Part shown: in pieces, positions 1 to 7,983 of the stretch | Layout: each line of letters opens with the position of its first letter | Position numbering within the stretch: position 1 is the stretch's first letter | Assembly: GCA_030431635.1 (NCBI GenBank) | Contig: JAUIIL010000003.1 | Coordinates: 1-64,000, forward strand | Reading direction: 5' to 3' | Length of the DNA: 64,000 bases | Source of the DNA: Bacteriovoracia bacterium | GTDB taxonomy: Bacteria > Bdellovibrionota > Bacteriovoracia > Bacteriovoracales > Bacteriovoracaceae | Translations under genes and position numbers: made by a program | Notes under the pieces: generated by a model | Database searches by the model: none | Told to the model about the DNA's origin: nothing | Seen by the model: the letters and a program-made list of their open reading frames with translations, nothing else

Positions 1-385
1 GAGGGTAGCAGCGACAGAAAAAGGTGAAGCAGAAAGAATCATAAAAGTAAAATCTGCTGAAGGTGATGCCCAAAGCAAGGCACTTCAAGGAAAAGGTATC
101 GCAGATCAAAGACAAGCAATTGTTGCAGGATTGCGTGACTCAGTTGATGAATTCCGGAAATCAGTCCCTGGAACAACTGCGAAAGATGTCATGAATCTAG
201 TTTTAATGACTCAGTACTTTGATATGCTCAAAGAAATTGGAGCGTCGTCACATACTAACGCAATTATGATTCCACATTCCCCTGGTAATCTTGCAACTCT
301 AACCGAACAAATGAGGAATGCTATGATGGAATCAGAGATGACGACCAATGGTTTAAATTCAACAAGATCAGAGACCAGAGTATGA
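1..385 (+). CDS. SPFH/band-7 family protein, C-terminal part (5' end outside window)
   Basis: The reading frame is open from the first base, so only the last ~127 residues are present. The visible part has a charged helical stretch rich in Glu, Ala and Lys (KGEAERIIKVKSAEGDAQ), as in the coiled-coil tail that follows an SPFH domain. It is followed by RQAIVAGLRDSV, VPGTTAKDVMNLVLMTQYFD, MLKEIGASS and MIPHSPG. This arrangement matches the C-terminus of the HIR/stomatin branch of band-7 proteins, which oligomerise on membranes and scaffold microdomains. The N-terminal membrane anchor and the SPFH core cannot be seen. The stop codon overlaps an ATG (ATGA at 382-385), and a perfect hairpin follows at 492-513. 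The family call is firm; the cellular role is not known from this fragment. Confidence 0.8.
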   Translation, partial: RVAATEKGEAERIIKVKSAEGDAQSKALQGKGIADQRQAIVAGLRDSVDEFRKSVPGTTAKDVMNLVLMTQYFDMLKEIGASSHTNAIMIPHSPGNLATLTEQMRNAMMESEMTTNGLNSTRSETRV

Positions 386-698
386 GTGAGAAATCTATCA
401 ATGAGTGGGAAAATGAAGGTGGCAGTATCCAATTAACACCAAAGCATGTTGTTAATTGCACTGTATTCTCTCACCTCGGTAGTGAGCAAATAAAAAGCTC
501 TAAAGAGCTTTTTAACTTTGGAGCCTACTATTTTAGTTACAATTCTTCAGCTTGCCATTTGAATCGAAGTCTCGATGCCGATGGGTTGAATCGTAAAAGA
601 TTGTCGAGAATGGTACAAATGAGATTCAAGCTAAGGCACTAGGGATTTTTATAGAGGGCTTTGATGAATTTGGTCGTTTAACTACTACTGCAGCATAA
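382..698 (+). pseudogene. Possible decayed small gene(s) after the SPFH gene
   Basis: An ATG overlapping the SPFH stop opens an 86-codon frame whose first ~18 residues look protein-like (MSEKSINEWENEGGSIQL) but whose remainder is unlike normal coding sequence and runs across the terminator-like hairpin at 492-513. In another frame, 597-698 encodes a plausible C-terminal tail (ENGTNEIQAKALGIF, then EGFDEFGRLTTTAA, stop) with a stop just upstream and no start. The simplest reading is a frameshifted or deleted gene, or two unrelated fragments. I do not recognise a family. It could also be non-coding. Confidence 0.25.
492..513 (+). terminator. Perfect hairpin after the SPFH gene
   Basis: A 9-bp perfect inverted repeat (AAAAAGCTC / GAGCTTTTT, loop TAAA) lies about 107 bases after the SPFH stop. 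The 3' arm ends in a run of T, so it would work as a weak intrinsic terminator on either strand. Confidence 0.5.
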
Positions 699-747
699 AC
701 GAAAAACTTAGTTATCACTCTTACTAAATTTTTAACAAGGACATAAA

Positions 748-909
748 ATGGAATTCGTAAATAAGATATTGATTTATTTAAGACTAAAAAATAAAGCGGA
801 TTTTTATTTTTTTAAAAAGCCGCTACTCTGTGTCTTACCTGTTAAGAAATTTAATTCCTCATATTATGGAGACCCTTATTCCTATGATTGGTATTCTGTT
901 CACACTTAA
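748..909 (+). CDS. Small hypothetical protein (53 aa)
   Basis: The ATG has a good Shine-Dalgarno stretch (AAGGA) a few bases upstream and opens a 53-codon frame, MEFVNKILIYLRLKNKADF... ending YDWYSVHT. The product is basic and aromatic-rich with no clear signal peptide or membrane helix, and no family is recognised. The coding sequence contains an inverted repeat (AGCGG 795-799 / CCGCT 820-824 with an A/T inner stem) that could fold in the RNA. It sits alone between the decayed region and the tRNA. It may be a chance frame; the ribosome site is the main support. Confidence 0.35.
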   Translation: MEFVNKILIYLRLKNKADFYFFKKPLLCVLPVKKFNSSYYGDPYSYDWYSVHT

Positions 910-949
910 TTGAGGATATCTCTGACGATGGTTCGTGCAAAGGTATGAT

Positions 950-1026
950 TGGTGGGACATGCTGGACTCGAACCAGCGACCACCCGGTTATGAGCCGGGG
1001 GCTCTAACCAACTGAGCTAATGTCCC
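950..1026 (-). tRNA. tRNA with CAU anticodon (Ile2 or elongator Met)
   Basis: On the minus strand there is a full cloverleaf: acceptor GGGACAT / ATGTCCC, D arm GCTCAGTTGGTTAGAGC, anticodon stem CCCGG / CCGGG with loop CTCATAA (anticodon CAU), variable TGGTC, T arm GCTGGTTCGAGTCCAGC, discriminator A, and an encoded CCA at 950-952. A CAU anticodon can be elongator Met, initiator Met or Ile2 (with lysidine). The TGGTCGCTGG variable/T-stem run resembles Ile2 tRNAs, so tRNA-Ile(k2CAU) is slightly favoured over Met. Confidence 0.93.
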
Positions 1027-1097
1027 ACTGGTCAGATTAGAATAACTAAATTACAAAAAAACTTCTCCTTTTTCCAGCTCTAAAGTATGCTAGGGCC

Positions 1098-1889
1098 ATG
1101 AAATTTTGGAAATATAGCTCAACGGGTAATGATTTTATCCTCATCGATAACCGCCTTCCGAAAAATTTGAATTGGCCAGAAATGGCCCGAAGCTGTTGTC
1201 ACAGACGCTTTGGCATTGGAGCTGATGGGCTTATCTTGCTAGAAAGCTCGCAAAAGGCTGACTTTCGGATGGTTATTTATAACGCAGATGGCTCTGAAGC
1301 TGAGATGTGCGGAAATGGAACAAGGGCCATTGCTCATTTTGCACGCTTTGTCTTAAAAATCCCTTATACCCAAAAGTACCAATTTCAGACACAAAACTCT
1401 GTTTATCAAGCTTGGATTGAAGACAACTTAGTGACTGTTCAGATGAGTGAGGTGGGAGAGCTCTCAAGATTAACTCATTCTGATTTTCATCACTACCCCG
1501 TTGCTGGGTTTGTTGACACTGGAGTTCCTCATTGTGTTCTTGAAGTGAGTGAGATTGAAGAACTTGATGTACAAAAGTGGGGAAATTATTTTCGTTATCA
1601 CGAGATATTTTCAAGTGGCGCAAATGTGAACTTTATTAAACCTCTTAAAGAGGGAGTTCTTGAAGTGAGAACTTATGAGAGGGGAGTTGAGGCCGAAACT
1701 TATTCATGTGGAACAGGTGTTTTGGCCTGTGCTCTGGTTGCTCATCAATCTTATCAATGGAAGTACCCTATTAGTTTAGAAACAAGAGGGGGAGAGCTTC
1801 AAATTGAGTATAGAGAAGAAGATTATTTTCTTAAAGGACCAACTCATCTTATTTTTTCTGGAGAGCTAAAAGTTGAAACAGAGAATTGA
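1098..1889 (+). CDS. dapF: Diaminopimelate epimerase
   Basis: Interconverts LL- and meso-diaminopimelate in the lysine/peptidoglycan precursor pathway, in the cytoplasm. The 263-residue length is normal. The N-terminus (KYSSTGNDFILID) matches the family's GAGNDF strand with Ser-Thr replacing Gly-Ala. The two catalytic Cys are present: Cys71 in EMCGNGTRA and the second in YSCGTGVLA near residue 210. Substrate-binding GADGLILLE and YNADGSEAEMCGNG are intact. The last 17 bases overlap the start of tlyA, so the two genes are probably co-transcribed and translationally coupled. Nothing unusual is seen. Confidence 0.96.
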   Translation: MKFWKYSSTGNDFILIDNRLPKNLNWPEMARSCCHRRFGIGADGLILLESSQKADFRMVIYNADGSEAEMCGNGTRAIAHFARFVLKIPYTQKYQFQTQNSVYQAWIEDNLVTVQMSEVGELSRLTHSDFHHYPVAGFVDTGVPHCVLEVSEIEELDVQKWGNYFRYHEIFSSGANVNFIKPLKEGVLEVRTYERGVEAETYSCGTGVLACALVAHQSYQWKYPISLETRGGELQIEYREEDYFLKGPTHLIFSGELKVETEN

Positions 1890-2589
1890 TAAGGCCTTAG
1901 TTGAACATAAGATTTGTTCTTCAAGATCTCAAGCCCAAGTCTTGATTGAGAAGAGAGTTGTTTACTGCAACGGAGAGTTGGTCGGTAAATCAAACTATCA
2001 GGTTCAGCCAAACGACAAGTTAGAAGTGAAAGAGCAAATTTTTGTTTCTCGTGGGGCCTATAAATTAGCGCAGGCAATAGATGAGTTTCAAATTTCTATC
2101 CAAGGAAAAATTATCGCTGATGTTGGTGCAAGTACAGGTGGGTTTACTCAAATTCTTTTACACAAAGGGGCCGAGAGAGTTTTTTGTATTGATGTTGGAA
2201 GAGACCAATTGCACGAATCCTTAAGAAAAGATGAGCGAGTCATTAATCTAGAAGGTCATAATATCAAAGATGTAGAGCTTAAAGAGAGAGTCGATTTATG
2301 TGTTGTGGATCTCTCTTTTATTTCAATTTTAAAAGTGATCGATAAGATTATGTCTCTTTTAAAACCAGAGGGCACAGCGGTGATTCTTGTTAAACCTCAA
2401 TTTGAAGCTGGAAGAGAGAACTTAGGGAAAAAAGCCGTTTTAAAATTTGAGCAGTCTGAAAAAATTTTTCATCAAACATGTCTAGAATTAGAAAAACTTG
2501 GTTATGTGATTAAGAAAGAAATAGAATCACCGATTAAGGGCAAAGAAGGAAACACCGAGTTTCTTATTGAATTAGGTAGCGCAAATTAA
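1873..2589 (+). CDS. tlyA: TlyA-family rRNA 2'-O-methyltransferase (hemolysin-like)
   Basis: This 238-residue protein has an S4 RNA-binding domain at residues ~1-60 (RIDKALVEHKICSSRSQAQ, typical S4 start) followed by an FtsJ/RrmJ-like SAM methyltransferase domain. Motif I is DVGASTGGFTQILL, followed by FCIDVG. Later motifs VDLCVVDLSFISI and VKPQFEAGRE are also typical of TlyA. Family members methylate ribose of specific 16S and 23S rRNA cytidines; the hemolysin label is historical. The start is a TTG at 1873 inside the dapF 3' end. The 3' end overlaps the convergent gene by 26 bases. Confidence 0.92.
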   Translation: MKQRIDKALVEHKICSSRSQAQVLIEKRVVYCNGELVGKSNYQVQPNDKLEVKEQIFVSRGAYKLAQAIDEFQISIQGKIIADVGASTGGFTQILLHKGAERVFCIDVGRDQLHESLRKDERVINLEGHNIKDVELKERVDLCVVDLSFISILKVIDKIMSLLKPEGTAVILVKPQFEAGRENLGKKAVLKFEQSEKIFHQTCLELEKLGYVIKKEIESPIKGKEGNTEFLIELGSAN

Positions 2590-3880
2590 ATTGATGAATC
2601 ATGTTAATAGGCTCTAAGTTATTTTCTCTTTTTAACCTGATATCGTTGGTGTAAGTGTTTTGGTATTCGAAATAAATACTTTTACTTATTTGTTGAGAAA
2701 GAATAAAAGTATTTCTAATATCGACATCATCAAAATCCAGTTCATAAGTATCAGAATCCATTTTAGGTCGATAGAAAAGAGTATTGGCAAACGATGTGCT
2801 TTCGCTAATAACTCCATTAATTCTAAGCCTGAGAGAATGTCTAAGGCCACTGTTGGACGTTGAGTTTTTTTCAATTTCAAAAATGGTTTCATCATAGCCA
2901 ATAGTTTCAAAAACACGTCTTTCCCAAATCGGAATATAGGAGATATCAAGGCGTTTAACTGTTTCTCCATTTTCATATAAGTAGTACTTAAGCCCAGTGA
3001 GTCCAATTCTTGTTTGGTTTTTAACTGGATAGATACTTCCAATCAGAGAGCTACTTTGTCTTTCTCGGTAAAATTCACCCAACATAAAATAAGTTAGTTT
3101 TGGAGTGATTCTATTGATATCAAAAATAAGATTTGCTGAAGTTGCGAATGTTTCAGATTTGTTCTCATCAAATTGAGATTTTTGAGAAGTGATATTTTGA
3201 GAGAAATTAAAAGTTAACTCATACTTTTCATTTCTTTGAGTGCCCAGGGCAATCCCATAATTAATACTTTTGTTATCATTAACTCTTTGAATTGAATAAG
3301 GAGACGCAAAAGCTGCAAAGTAGAGGTTATCACTTGAAAGAGCATCAGAAACTTTTCTTTTAGTGTACTCTGGAGTTTCAACGGTTTTTAATTCACGGTT
3401 AATGTAGCGGTACCACTTCTCTGGCGGAGTTGCATCCATCTCAGGCGGGAGATCTGTAGTGAGCTTGTCATTGTTTTCTTTAATTTGAGTTAAAAGTTTT
3501 TGCTCTTCTTGGGCCAGTTTTTCATAATAGGTGGTATTTTCAACTCTCTCTTGAGCATAAATAGGTATTTCTGAAGCAAGTAGAGAGTGCATTGTGTACT
3601 GTGTATCAATTGTGACAAGCTCTGGATTGGCCACACGATAAAGTTTCCAGTACGAGACTTGTAGATTAACCTGGATAGCAATGGCCCGTGTGATAAATTT
3701 AGGGCCAATTTTAATCTTAATATGCTCACCAGTATTAATATAATCCTCAGCACCACGGTTGATAATAATAGTGTTAGTATCAGGAAATATTTTTAAGATC
3801 TTAAAACTTATCTTTTCAGATAAATCTAAGGCATAGGCAGTGGTTAGTGCCCAGAGAAAAAAAGAAAGACCAAACTTCAT
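2564..3880 (-). CDS. Secreted protein, possible outer-membrane beta-barrel (438 aa)
   Basis: A Sec signal peptide is visible (MKFGLSFFLWALTTAYA, cleaved before LDLSEK). Residues ~20-110 form a small beta-rich domain with INRGAEDYINTGEHIKIKI, reminiscent of short surface or FlgT-like beta folds, but I cannot name it. A charged linker with PPEMDATPPEKWYRY follows. From about residue 185 to the end there are alternating polar/hydrophobic strands with many aromatics (GIALGTQRNEKYELTFNFSQ, FRYLIQ-like end), as in outer-membrane barrels. No family was recognised. It is preceded upstream by a strong terminator (3936-3962), so it is likely transcribed on its own. Confidence 0.8.
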   Translation of the reverse strand: MKFGLSFFLWALTTAYALDLSEKISFKILKIFPDTNTIIINRGAEDYINTGEHIKIKIGPKFITRAIAIQVNLQVSYWKLYRVANPELVTIDTQYTMHSLLASEIPIYAQERVENTTYYEKLAQEEQKLLTQIKENNDKLTTDLPPEMDATPPEKWYRYINRELKTVETPEYTKRKVSDALSSDNLYFAAFASPYSIQRVNDNKSINYGIALGTQRNEKYELTFNFSQNITSQKSQFDENKSETFATSANLIFDINRITPKLTYFMLGEFYRERQSSSLIGSIYPVKNQTRIGLTGLKYYLYENGETVKRLDISYIPIWERRVFETIGYDETIFEIEKNSTSNSGLRHSLRLRINGVISESTSFANTLFYRPKMDSDTYELDFDDVDIRNTFILSQQISKSIYFEYQNTYTNDIRLKRENNLEPINMIHQFNLRYLIQ

Positions 3881-3935
3881 ATATTTAATTTTATGAAGAA
3901 AAGGAAAGATATATCAGAGAGAAAAAGATTCCTAA

Positions 3936-3962
3936 GAAAAAGGCCCTGGTTTTCAGGGCCTT
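3936..3962 (-). terminator. Rho-independent terminator after the Cys/Trp repeat gene
   Basis: Read on the minus strand: 9-bp stem AAGGCCCTG / CAGGGCCTT with an A/C loop and a following T run. It lies directly downstream of the stop codon of the 3971-4891 gene. Confidence 0.85.
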
Positions 3963-3970
3963 ACACTCTA

Positions 3971-4891
3971 CTATCTATGATTCATGAGCTGTCTTAGCTG
4001 TATGTTTTTTTGAAAGCGATTATTCTCTACCTCTGGTTCATCAAAAACATTCACAGGTCCTCTATTAGGCCCTTCACTTGAAATATCTCTGACAGGTTTA
4101 ATAGGTTTTTTAATTGGGTAAACACATTTATAGGTTTGAAAATCCCAATTACCACCATTTTTTTGGCAATTTGCTTGTGGAAGAGAATTTCCTAATTCAA
4201 TTTTTGGTTTTGTAAAAGAGTAAAAACATTTTTGAACTGCTGAATTCCAAGTCCCTTTACTCTCTTTACATTTTTTTTCCTCAAGCCCCATTGGATTGAC
4301 ATTAGTTAGGGCAGGGTTTTTAAGTTCTTGTAAACCACCAACACATTGTCCATTACTCCATCTTCCACCACGTCTTGAGCAATCCATTTGTTGAACATTA
4401 GAGACACTGGTGTCATTAATGACTGGAGGATTATTAATTTTTAAAATAGGTTTATTAGGTAATTGAGTGTGGTGAATACTGTCTAATTTATCTGGTTTAT
4501 CACATTTATTTGTTCTTACATTCCATAAACCATTTTGCATCTCACAGTCTCTCTTTTGAACATTAGAGCTATGGATAGGATTCTCTTTTGGTAAACATTT
4601 TTTTTCAACCTTAGAGAAAACTTCATTCATAGAACATTTAACACCGAGGTCGATAACTTTAGGTCTATCTATTGTTAAAATTTTTCTATTATTATAATTT
4701 TCAATTTTTTGTTGTGTCTTTTGGGTCCTTTTTTCAGTTAAATCTGGTGTTGCTAGATAAGGGTTAGGATTACCAACGGCCCTGGTCTCCATCGCGCGCC
4801 CGGCCCTCTCTTGAGCTGCCTTTAATCTTGGGTTTAGCGAGTAGGCCTCATGTAAACTAAAGCTTATAAGTAAGAGTAGAGTTAATTTCAT
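3971..4891 (-). CDS. Secreted protein with four C-x3-GG-x-W-xn-C repeats (306 aa)
   Basis: The signal peptide is MKLTLLLLISFSLHEAYS. A basic, Asn/Pro-rich N-terminal region is followed by four copies of one short motif in which two Cys flank a Gly-x-Trp: C116-C130 (CEMQNGLWNVRTNKC), C171-C183 (CSRRGGRWSNGQC), C208-C222 (CKESKGTWNSAVQKC) and C242-C256 (CQKNGGNWDFQTYKC). Pro/Asn-rich spacers separate them. Each pair probably forms a small disulfide-closed loop in the periplasm or on the surface. The same motif occurs in the prepilin-like genes at 56-62 kb. The start has a strong upstream purine run (GGGGGG). No named family; function unknown. Confidence 0.82.
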   Translation of the reverse strand: MKLTLLLLISFSLHEAYSLNPRLKAAQERAGRAMETRAVGNPNPYLATPDLTEKRTQKTQQKIENYNNRKILTIDRPKVIDLGVKCSMNEVFSKVEKKCLPKENPIHSSNVQKRDCEMQNGLWNVRTNKCDKPDKLDSIHHTQLPNKPILKINNPPVINDTSVSNVQQMDCSRRGGRWSNGQCVGGLQELKNPALTNVNPMGLEEKKCKESKGTWNSAVQKCFYSFTKPKIELGNSLPQANCQKNGGNWDFQTYKCVYPIKKPIKPVRDISSEGPNRGPVNVFDEPEVENNRFQKNIQLRQLMNHR

Positions 4892-5077
4892 GGGTTCCCC
4901 CCTTGGTTCTGAATTTTAAGTTATCTCTATTATAGTTTCGGACAAATGGGGTTTTTACTTGAGCAAAAAACTTTACCTTTTAAAGCGAGTAAAAACGAGA
5001 GGTTATATGAGTGAAAGGGCTTTGTTGTCCATTTTTCTATAGCCTAAAAAATGAGGCACACTCTCTGAGCTCCTTCG

Positions 5078-5638
5078 CTATTTTGATAAGTTAGGAGCAC
5101 ACTGAAAGAATTTTTTCTTGGCCTCTTTTAAGAGAGTATTTTGAGGACAATAAAATGAATTCCTATCTTGTAAGGGATAAAGGCGATTCATTTGGGCTAG
5201 TTCTTTACAGATAAAAGTAGATTCATTTTCTTCAAGTGCAAACGCTTTCGAAGGATCTAGGCATTGACATTCATTTTCTTGATAGATTTGCCCATGGAGG
5301 CACTGTTTAAGGCGGCATTGGCCAGTCTTATCAATGAATTCATTTGAATCATGACAAACACATTTTTGTGATTCTTTATTATAAGAAGCTTTTGAGGGAC
5401 AGGCGCAAGCTATCGAGTGACCACCATCTGGGAATTCAAAACCAAAGGGGCAAGAGATTTTTTTTAAACATACGACTCCAGAAAAAACTTCATCATCATG
5501 ACAAGATGTTTTATGTTCTTCTCTATTCTTGTTCATAAGTTCTCTTTCTTGGACAACTTCAGAGCGCTTTAAAGCTCTTTTCATAGGCTGAGCAAAACTG
5601 ATTGAAAAAAAAGAAATAATTAAAATAAAAACTTTCAT
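5078..5638 (-). CDS. Secreted Cys-rich protein (186 aa)
   Basis: The signal peptide is MKVFILIISFFSISFA. The mature part holds 14 Cys, many in CxC or closely spaced pairs (ACACPSK, KCVCHDS, ECQCLDP), a spacing like EGF-type or trypsin-inhibitor-like disulfide modules, though I cannot assign one. Each block begins with a phrase such as CPFGFEFPDG or CLHGQIYQENEC, so it is probably two or three degenerate repeats. The start lies 6 bases after the end of the HEAT-repeat gene, and its ribosome site (AAGGTGG) is inside that gene's 3' end, so the two are likely one operon. Probable location is periplasmic or surface. Confidence 0.78.
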   Translation of the reverse strand: MKVFILIISFFSISFAQPMKRALKRSEVVQERELMNKNREEHKTSCHDDEVFSGVVCLKKISCPFGFEFPDGGHSIACACPSKASYNKESQKCVCHDSNEFIDKTGQCRLKQCLHGQIYQENECQCLDPSKAFALEENESTFICKELAQMNRLYPLQDRNSFYCPQNTLLKEAKKKFFQCAPNLSK

Positions 5639-5644
5639 AAGAAA

Positions 5645-7939
5645 CTAGGCCACCTTTTTTAAATGAGCGCCACGTTTTTGTCCAAATATATTGGTGTCAG
5701 TATTAATGACGATATTAAAACGAGCAGCTTCTTTCTTAATCATTTGTCTATCTTTATCAAAATCCCTTTGACTCATTCTCAAAAGATCAAGTAAGTGATT
5801 GGTTTTTTCAGGATAGTTTTTTAGAACAAAATAGTAAAATTGATATCTAATTTTTTTATCTTCAATAGCACTTAATTGATTAAGGGCCATAAATAAGTCT
5901 TCTCCTTTACTTTCAAAAAGAAATTGAGAGAAAAGTGAAAAAGACTCATGATGCTTTTGTTTTAATAAAGAAATAATTAAAGTTGAGTTAGAGTGATTAA
6001 GACTTTCACTCATTTCATAAACAAAAGGCATGACACTTTTTATTCTTAGCTCTCCCGCTAAGTAGGCCATAGCACTTTTATCTCGTTCATCTTCTGAAGT
6101 AAGAAAAGTTTCAAAAACAGCGATAGCTTGTTGTTGATATTGAGGAGTATGGTACAAAAACATCAAAGCATTACTTCTAACCCTTCTTGGGTAGTCGGAG
6201 GATAGAAAATGAGAGAGCATCAGTAGAAGCTCTTGGTCTTTATTTTTAAGAGCAATCTCCCCTAATACAATAATAGCATTTGCAGTAACTCGGTAATCTG
6301 TTTTATTCTCGTTTATTATTCTCAGTAAATAGGGAACTGCTAAGTGATTAACCCTTTTTGTGATGGCCTTAAAGATATTTCGTCTAATTTGACCAAGGGA
6401 AATCTGCTCAATAACAATAGATTCTAAAGTTGTGACAAGGAAAAGATCAACTTCATGAGATCTAAACTGTAGTAATGCCTCAACAATAGAGAGTTGAATG
6501 TCTTCTCTTTTCTGGTTTTCATAATAGACCATGAGAGGTTTAATGGCCCTTTTATCCTGTATTCTCCCCAGAGATCGAATGATGGCCTTCGCTATAAAAG
6601 GGCGAGGATTACTGTGTAGGAGGGCCAAAAGAGCTGGAACATGAAATTTTGATTCTTTTTCTCCTAGACCATAACAAGATTGAGCAGCCTCATAAATATC
6701 AGTTCTTACAATACTCGCGACTTGATACTCTGTCAGAGAGGTATGAAGTTTTTTTCTAAAATAAAGGCCAAGAAAGCAACAAGCTAAAGAGATAAACCAA
6801 AGAGAAGTTAAAGGGATTAAATGAAAAACAATAGGAGCTGTGATAATGGCCATAACTACATGAAAAATAAAACTCACGTTTTTATGAACGAGATTTCTTA
6901 CATATAAATTAGCTCGAGATGGAATGGCCGACATTAAAATTCTTTTAGATGAATCAACATAAGTATGTTGAATAACTTTTCTTAAAATGCCGGAAGCAAT
7001 AATAGAAGTAGGAGTTGTTAAAAGAATCAATACTAATGAGGAGAACGTTTGAGTTGAAAAAAATGTTTTAAAGCCTTGACTCCATGTTGAGTTTTTAGAC
7101 TTATTAATAATTTGAAACCCTATGACTAAAAGAGTGAGGGCCACTTCAATAAAAGTAATTTGAGAAACTAAAACAGCTGAGCTTTTATCTGAGATACTTC
7201 TTAATTCGTTAATTCCCACAAGAACAGCAAAGGATTGGATGTTTTTCACAATAAGCATAAGGGCCATCATAACAACCATCAGATGAATAAAAGGAAATTC
7301 TTCTTTATCAACTTTTACTTCTTTTTTACTTTCTTGAAGAGGTATTTTGTTCAAAGTGGTAGTATTAGATAAAACAAATCCCATGAAAAAAGGAAATAAA
7401 AGAAAAAAAGAAGAATAGTAAGATTGTTCAAAAAAAGAGTGGAAGAAATAGATCATTACTGCAGAAGAAAGGATTCCTACTTCTTTGGTAAGGGTGAGAT
7501 AAGTTGAAATATTGGGGCTTTTTAAAAGAGAGATGCGAGAAGAAATAGTGTTATTAACAGAGATATCAATTAAGTTTGTTAAGTTGGAAGAAGCAAAAAA
7601 AATGAAACAAGAAAGCATAAAATTAAAATTGGGAGCCACTTGTTCTTTGACTAAAGGATGATAGGCCAGGAGAACAACCGAACCGGCCATACAAAAACTT
7701 AATATGTGAAATAGTCTAGGTGAGTTAAGGCTTATCTTTTCACAAAATTTTAAAAAAGAAAAAGCAATAACTCCTTGAACAAGCATTAAGAGAGGATAGC
7801 TTGATAAGGAAAGTGATTCGATTATCTTCGTAATGGAGACGAGTTTCAAATAATAACTCATTTGTCCCAAAAAAAAGGATAGAAAAAATGAGCTTGTTTG
7901 TGAGTTTTGAATTTCTCTTGAGAGAGTTCTTCTATTCAT
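5645..7939 (-). CDS. MFS-like membrane protein fused to HEAT repeats (764 aa)
   Basis: Residues ~15-400 contain about twelve hydrophobic segments in the pattern of a major-facilitator-type or nucleotide-transporter-like protein (for example LMLVQGVIAFSFLKF, HLMVVMMALMLIV, LVLILLTTPTSIIASGILRK). From about residue 410 to 720 there are helical HEAT repeats, recognisable in FIAKAIIRSLGRIQDKRAIK, ANAIIVLGEIALKNKDQE and RRVRSNALMFLYHTP. This membrane-plus-HEAT layout is known in the Npt1/Npt2-like group of ADP/ATP-translocase relatives, but the substrate cannot be read from the sequence. The start codon and ribosome site sit inside a perfect hairpin (7937-7962). It is downstream of the M16 protease and upstream of the Cys-rich gene. 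Confidence 0.78.
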   Translation of the reverse strand: MNRRTLSREIQNSQTSSFFLSFFLGQMSYYLKLVSITKIIESLSLSSYPLLMLVQGVIAFSFLKFCEKISLNSPRLFHILSFCMAGSVVLLAYHPLVKEQVAPNFNFMLSCFIFFASSNLTNLIDISVNNTISSRISLLKSPNISTYLTLTKEVGILSSAVMIYFFHSFFEQSYYSSFFLLFPFFMGFVLSNTTTLNKIPLQESKKEVKVDKEEFPFIHLMVVMMALMLIVKNIQSFAVLVGINELRSISDKSSAVLVSQITFIEVALTLLVIGFQIINKSKNSTWSQGFKTFFSTQTFSSLVLILLTTPTSIIASGILRKVIQHTYVDSSKRILMSAIPSRANLYVRNLVHKNVSFIFHVVMAIITAPIVFHLIPLTSLWFISLACCFLGLYFRKKLHTSLTEYQVASIVRTDIYEAAQSCYGLGEKESKFHVPALLALLHSNPRPFIAKAIIRSLGRIQDKRAIKPLMVYYENQKREDIQLSIVEALLQFRSHEVDLFLVTTLESIVIEQISLGQIRRNIFKAITKRVNHLAVPYLLRIINENKTDYRVTANAIIVLGEIALKNKDQELLLMLSHFLSSDYPRRVRSNALMFLYHTPQYQQQAIAVFETFLTSEDERDKSAMAYLAGELRIKSVMPFVYEMSESLNHSNSTLIISLLKQKHHESFSLFSQFLFESKGEDLFMALNQLSAIEDKKIRYQFYYFVLKNYPEKTNHLLDLLRMSQRDFDKDRQMIKKEAARFNIVINTDTNIFGQKRGAHLKKVA

Positions 7940-7962
7940 AGCTTACCTATCGGTAAGCTATG
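7937..7962 (-). promoter_or_regulatory. Hairpin covering the start codon of the MFS/HEAT gene
   Basis: A perfect 11-bp inverted repeat (CATAGCTTACC / GGTAAGCTATG, loop TATC) includes the ATG and the AGGT ribosome-site-like bases of the 5645-7939 gene. In mRNA this would hide the start region, or it could act as a weak terminator for the upstream M16 gene. No T run follows it on the minus strand, which favours translational control. Confidence 0.45.
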
Positions 7963-7983
7963 AAAATGATTAAAGTTTACTTG

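Noticed and set aside
211-432. Minus-strand frame across the SPFH gene end
   Set aside because: Shadow of the SPFH coding sequence; no ribosome site.
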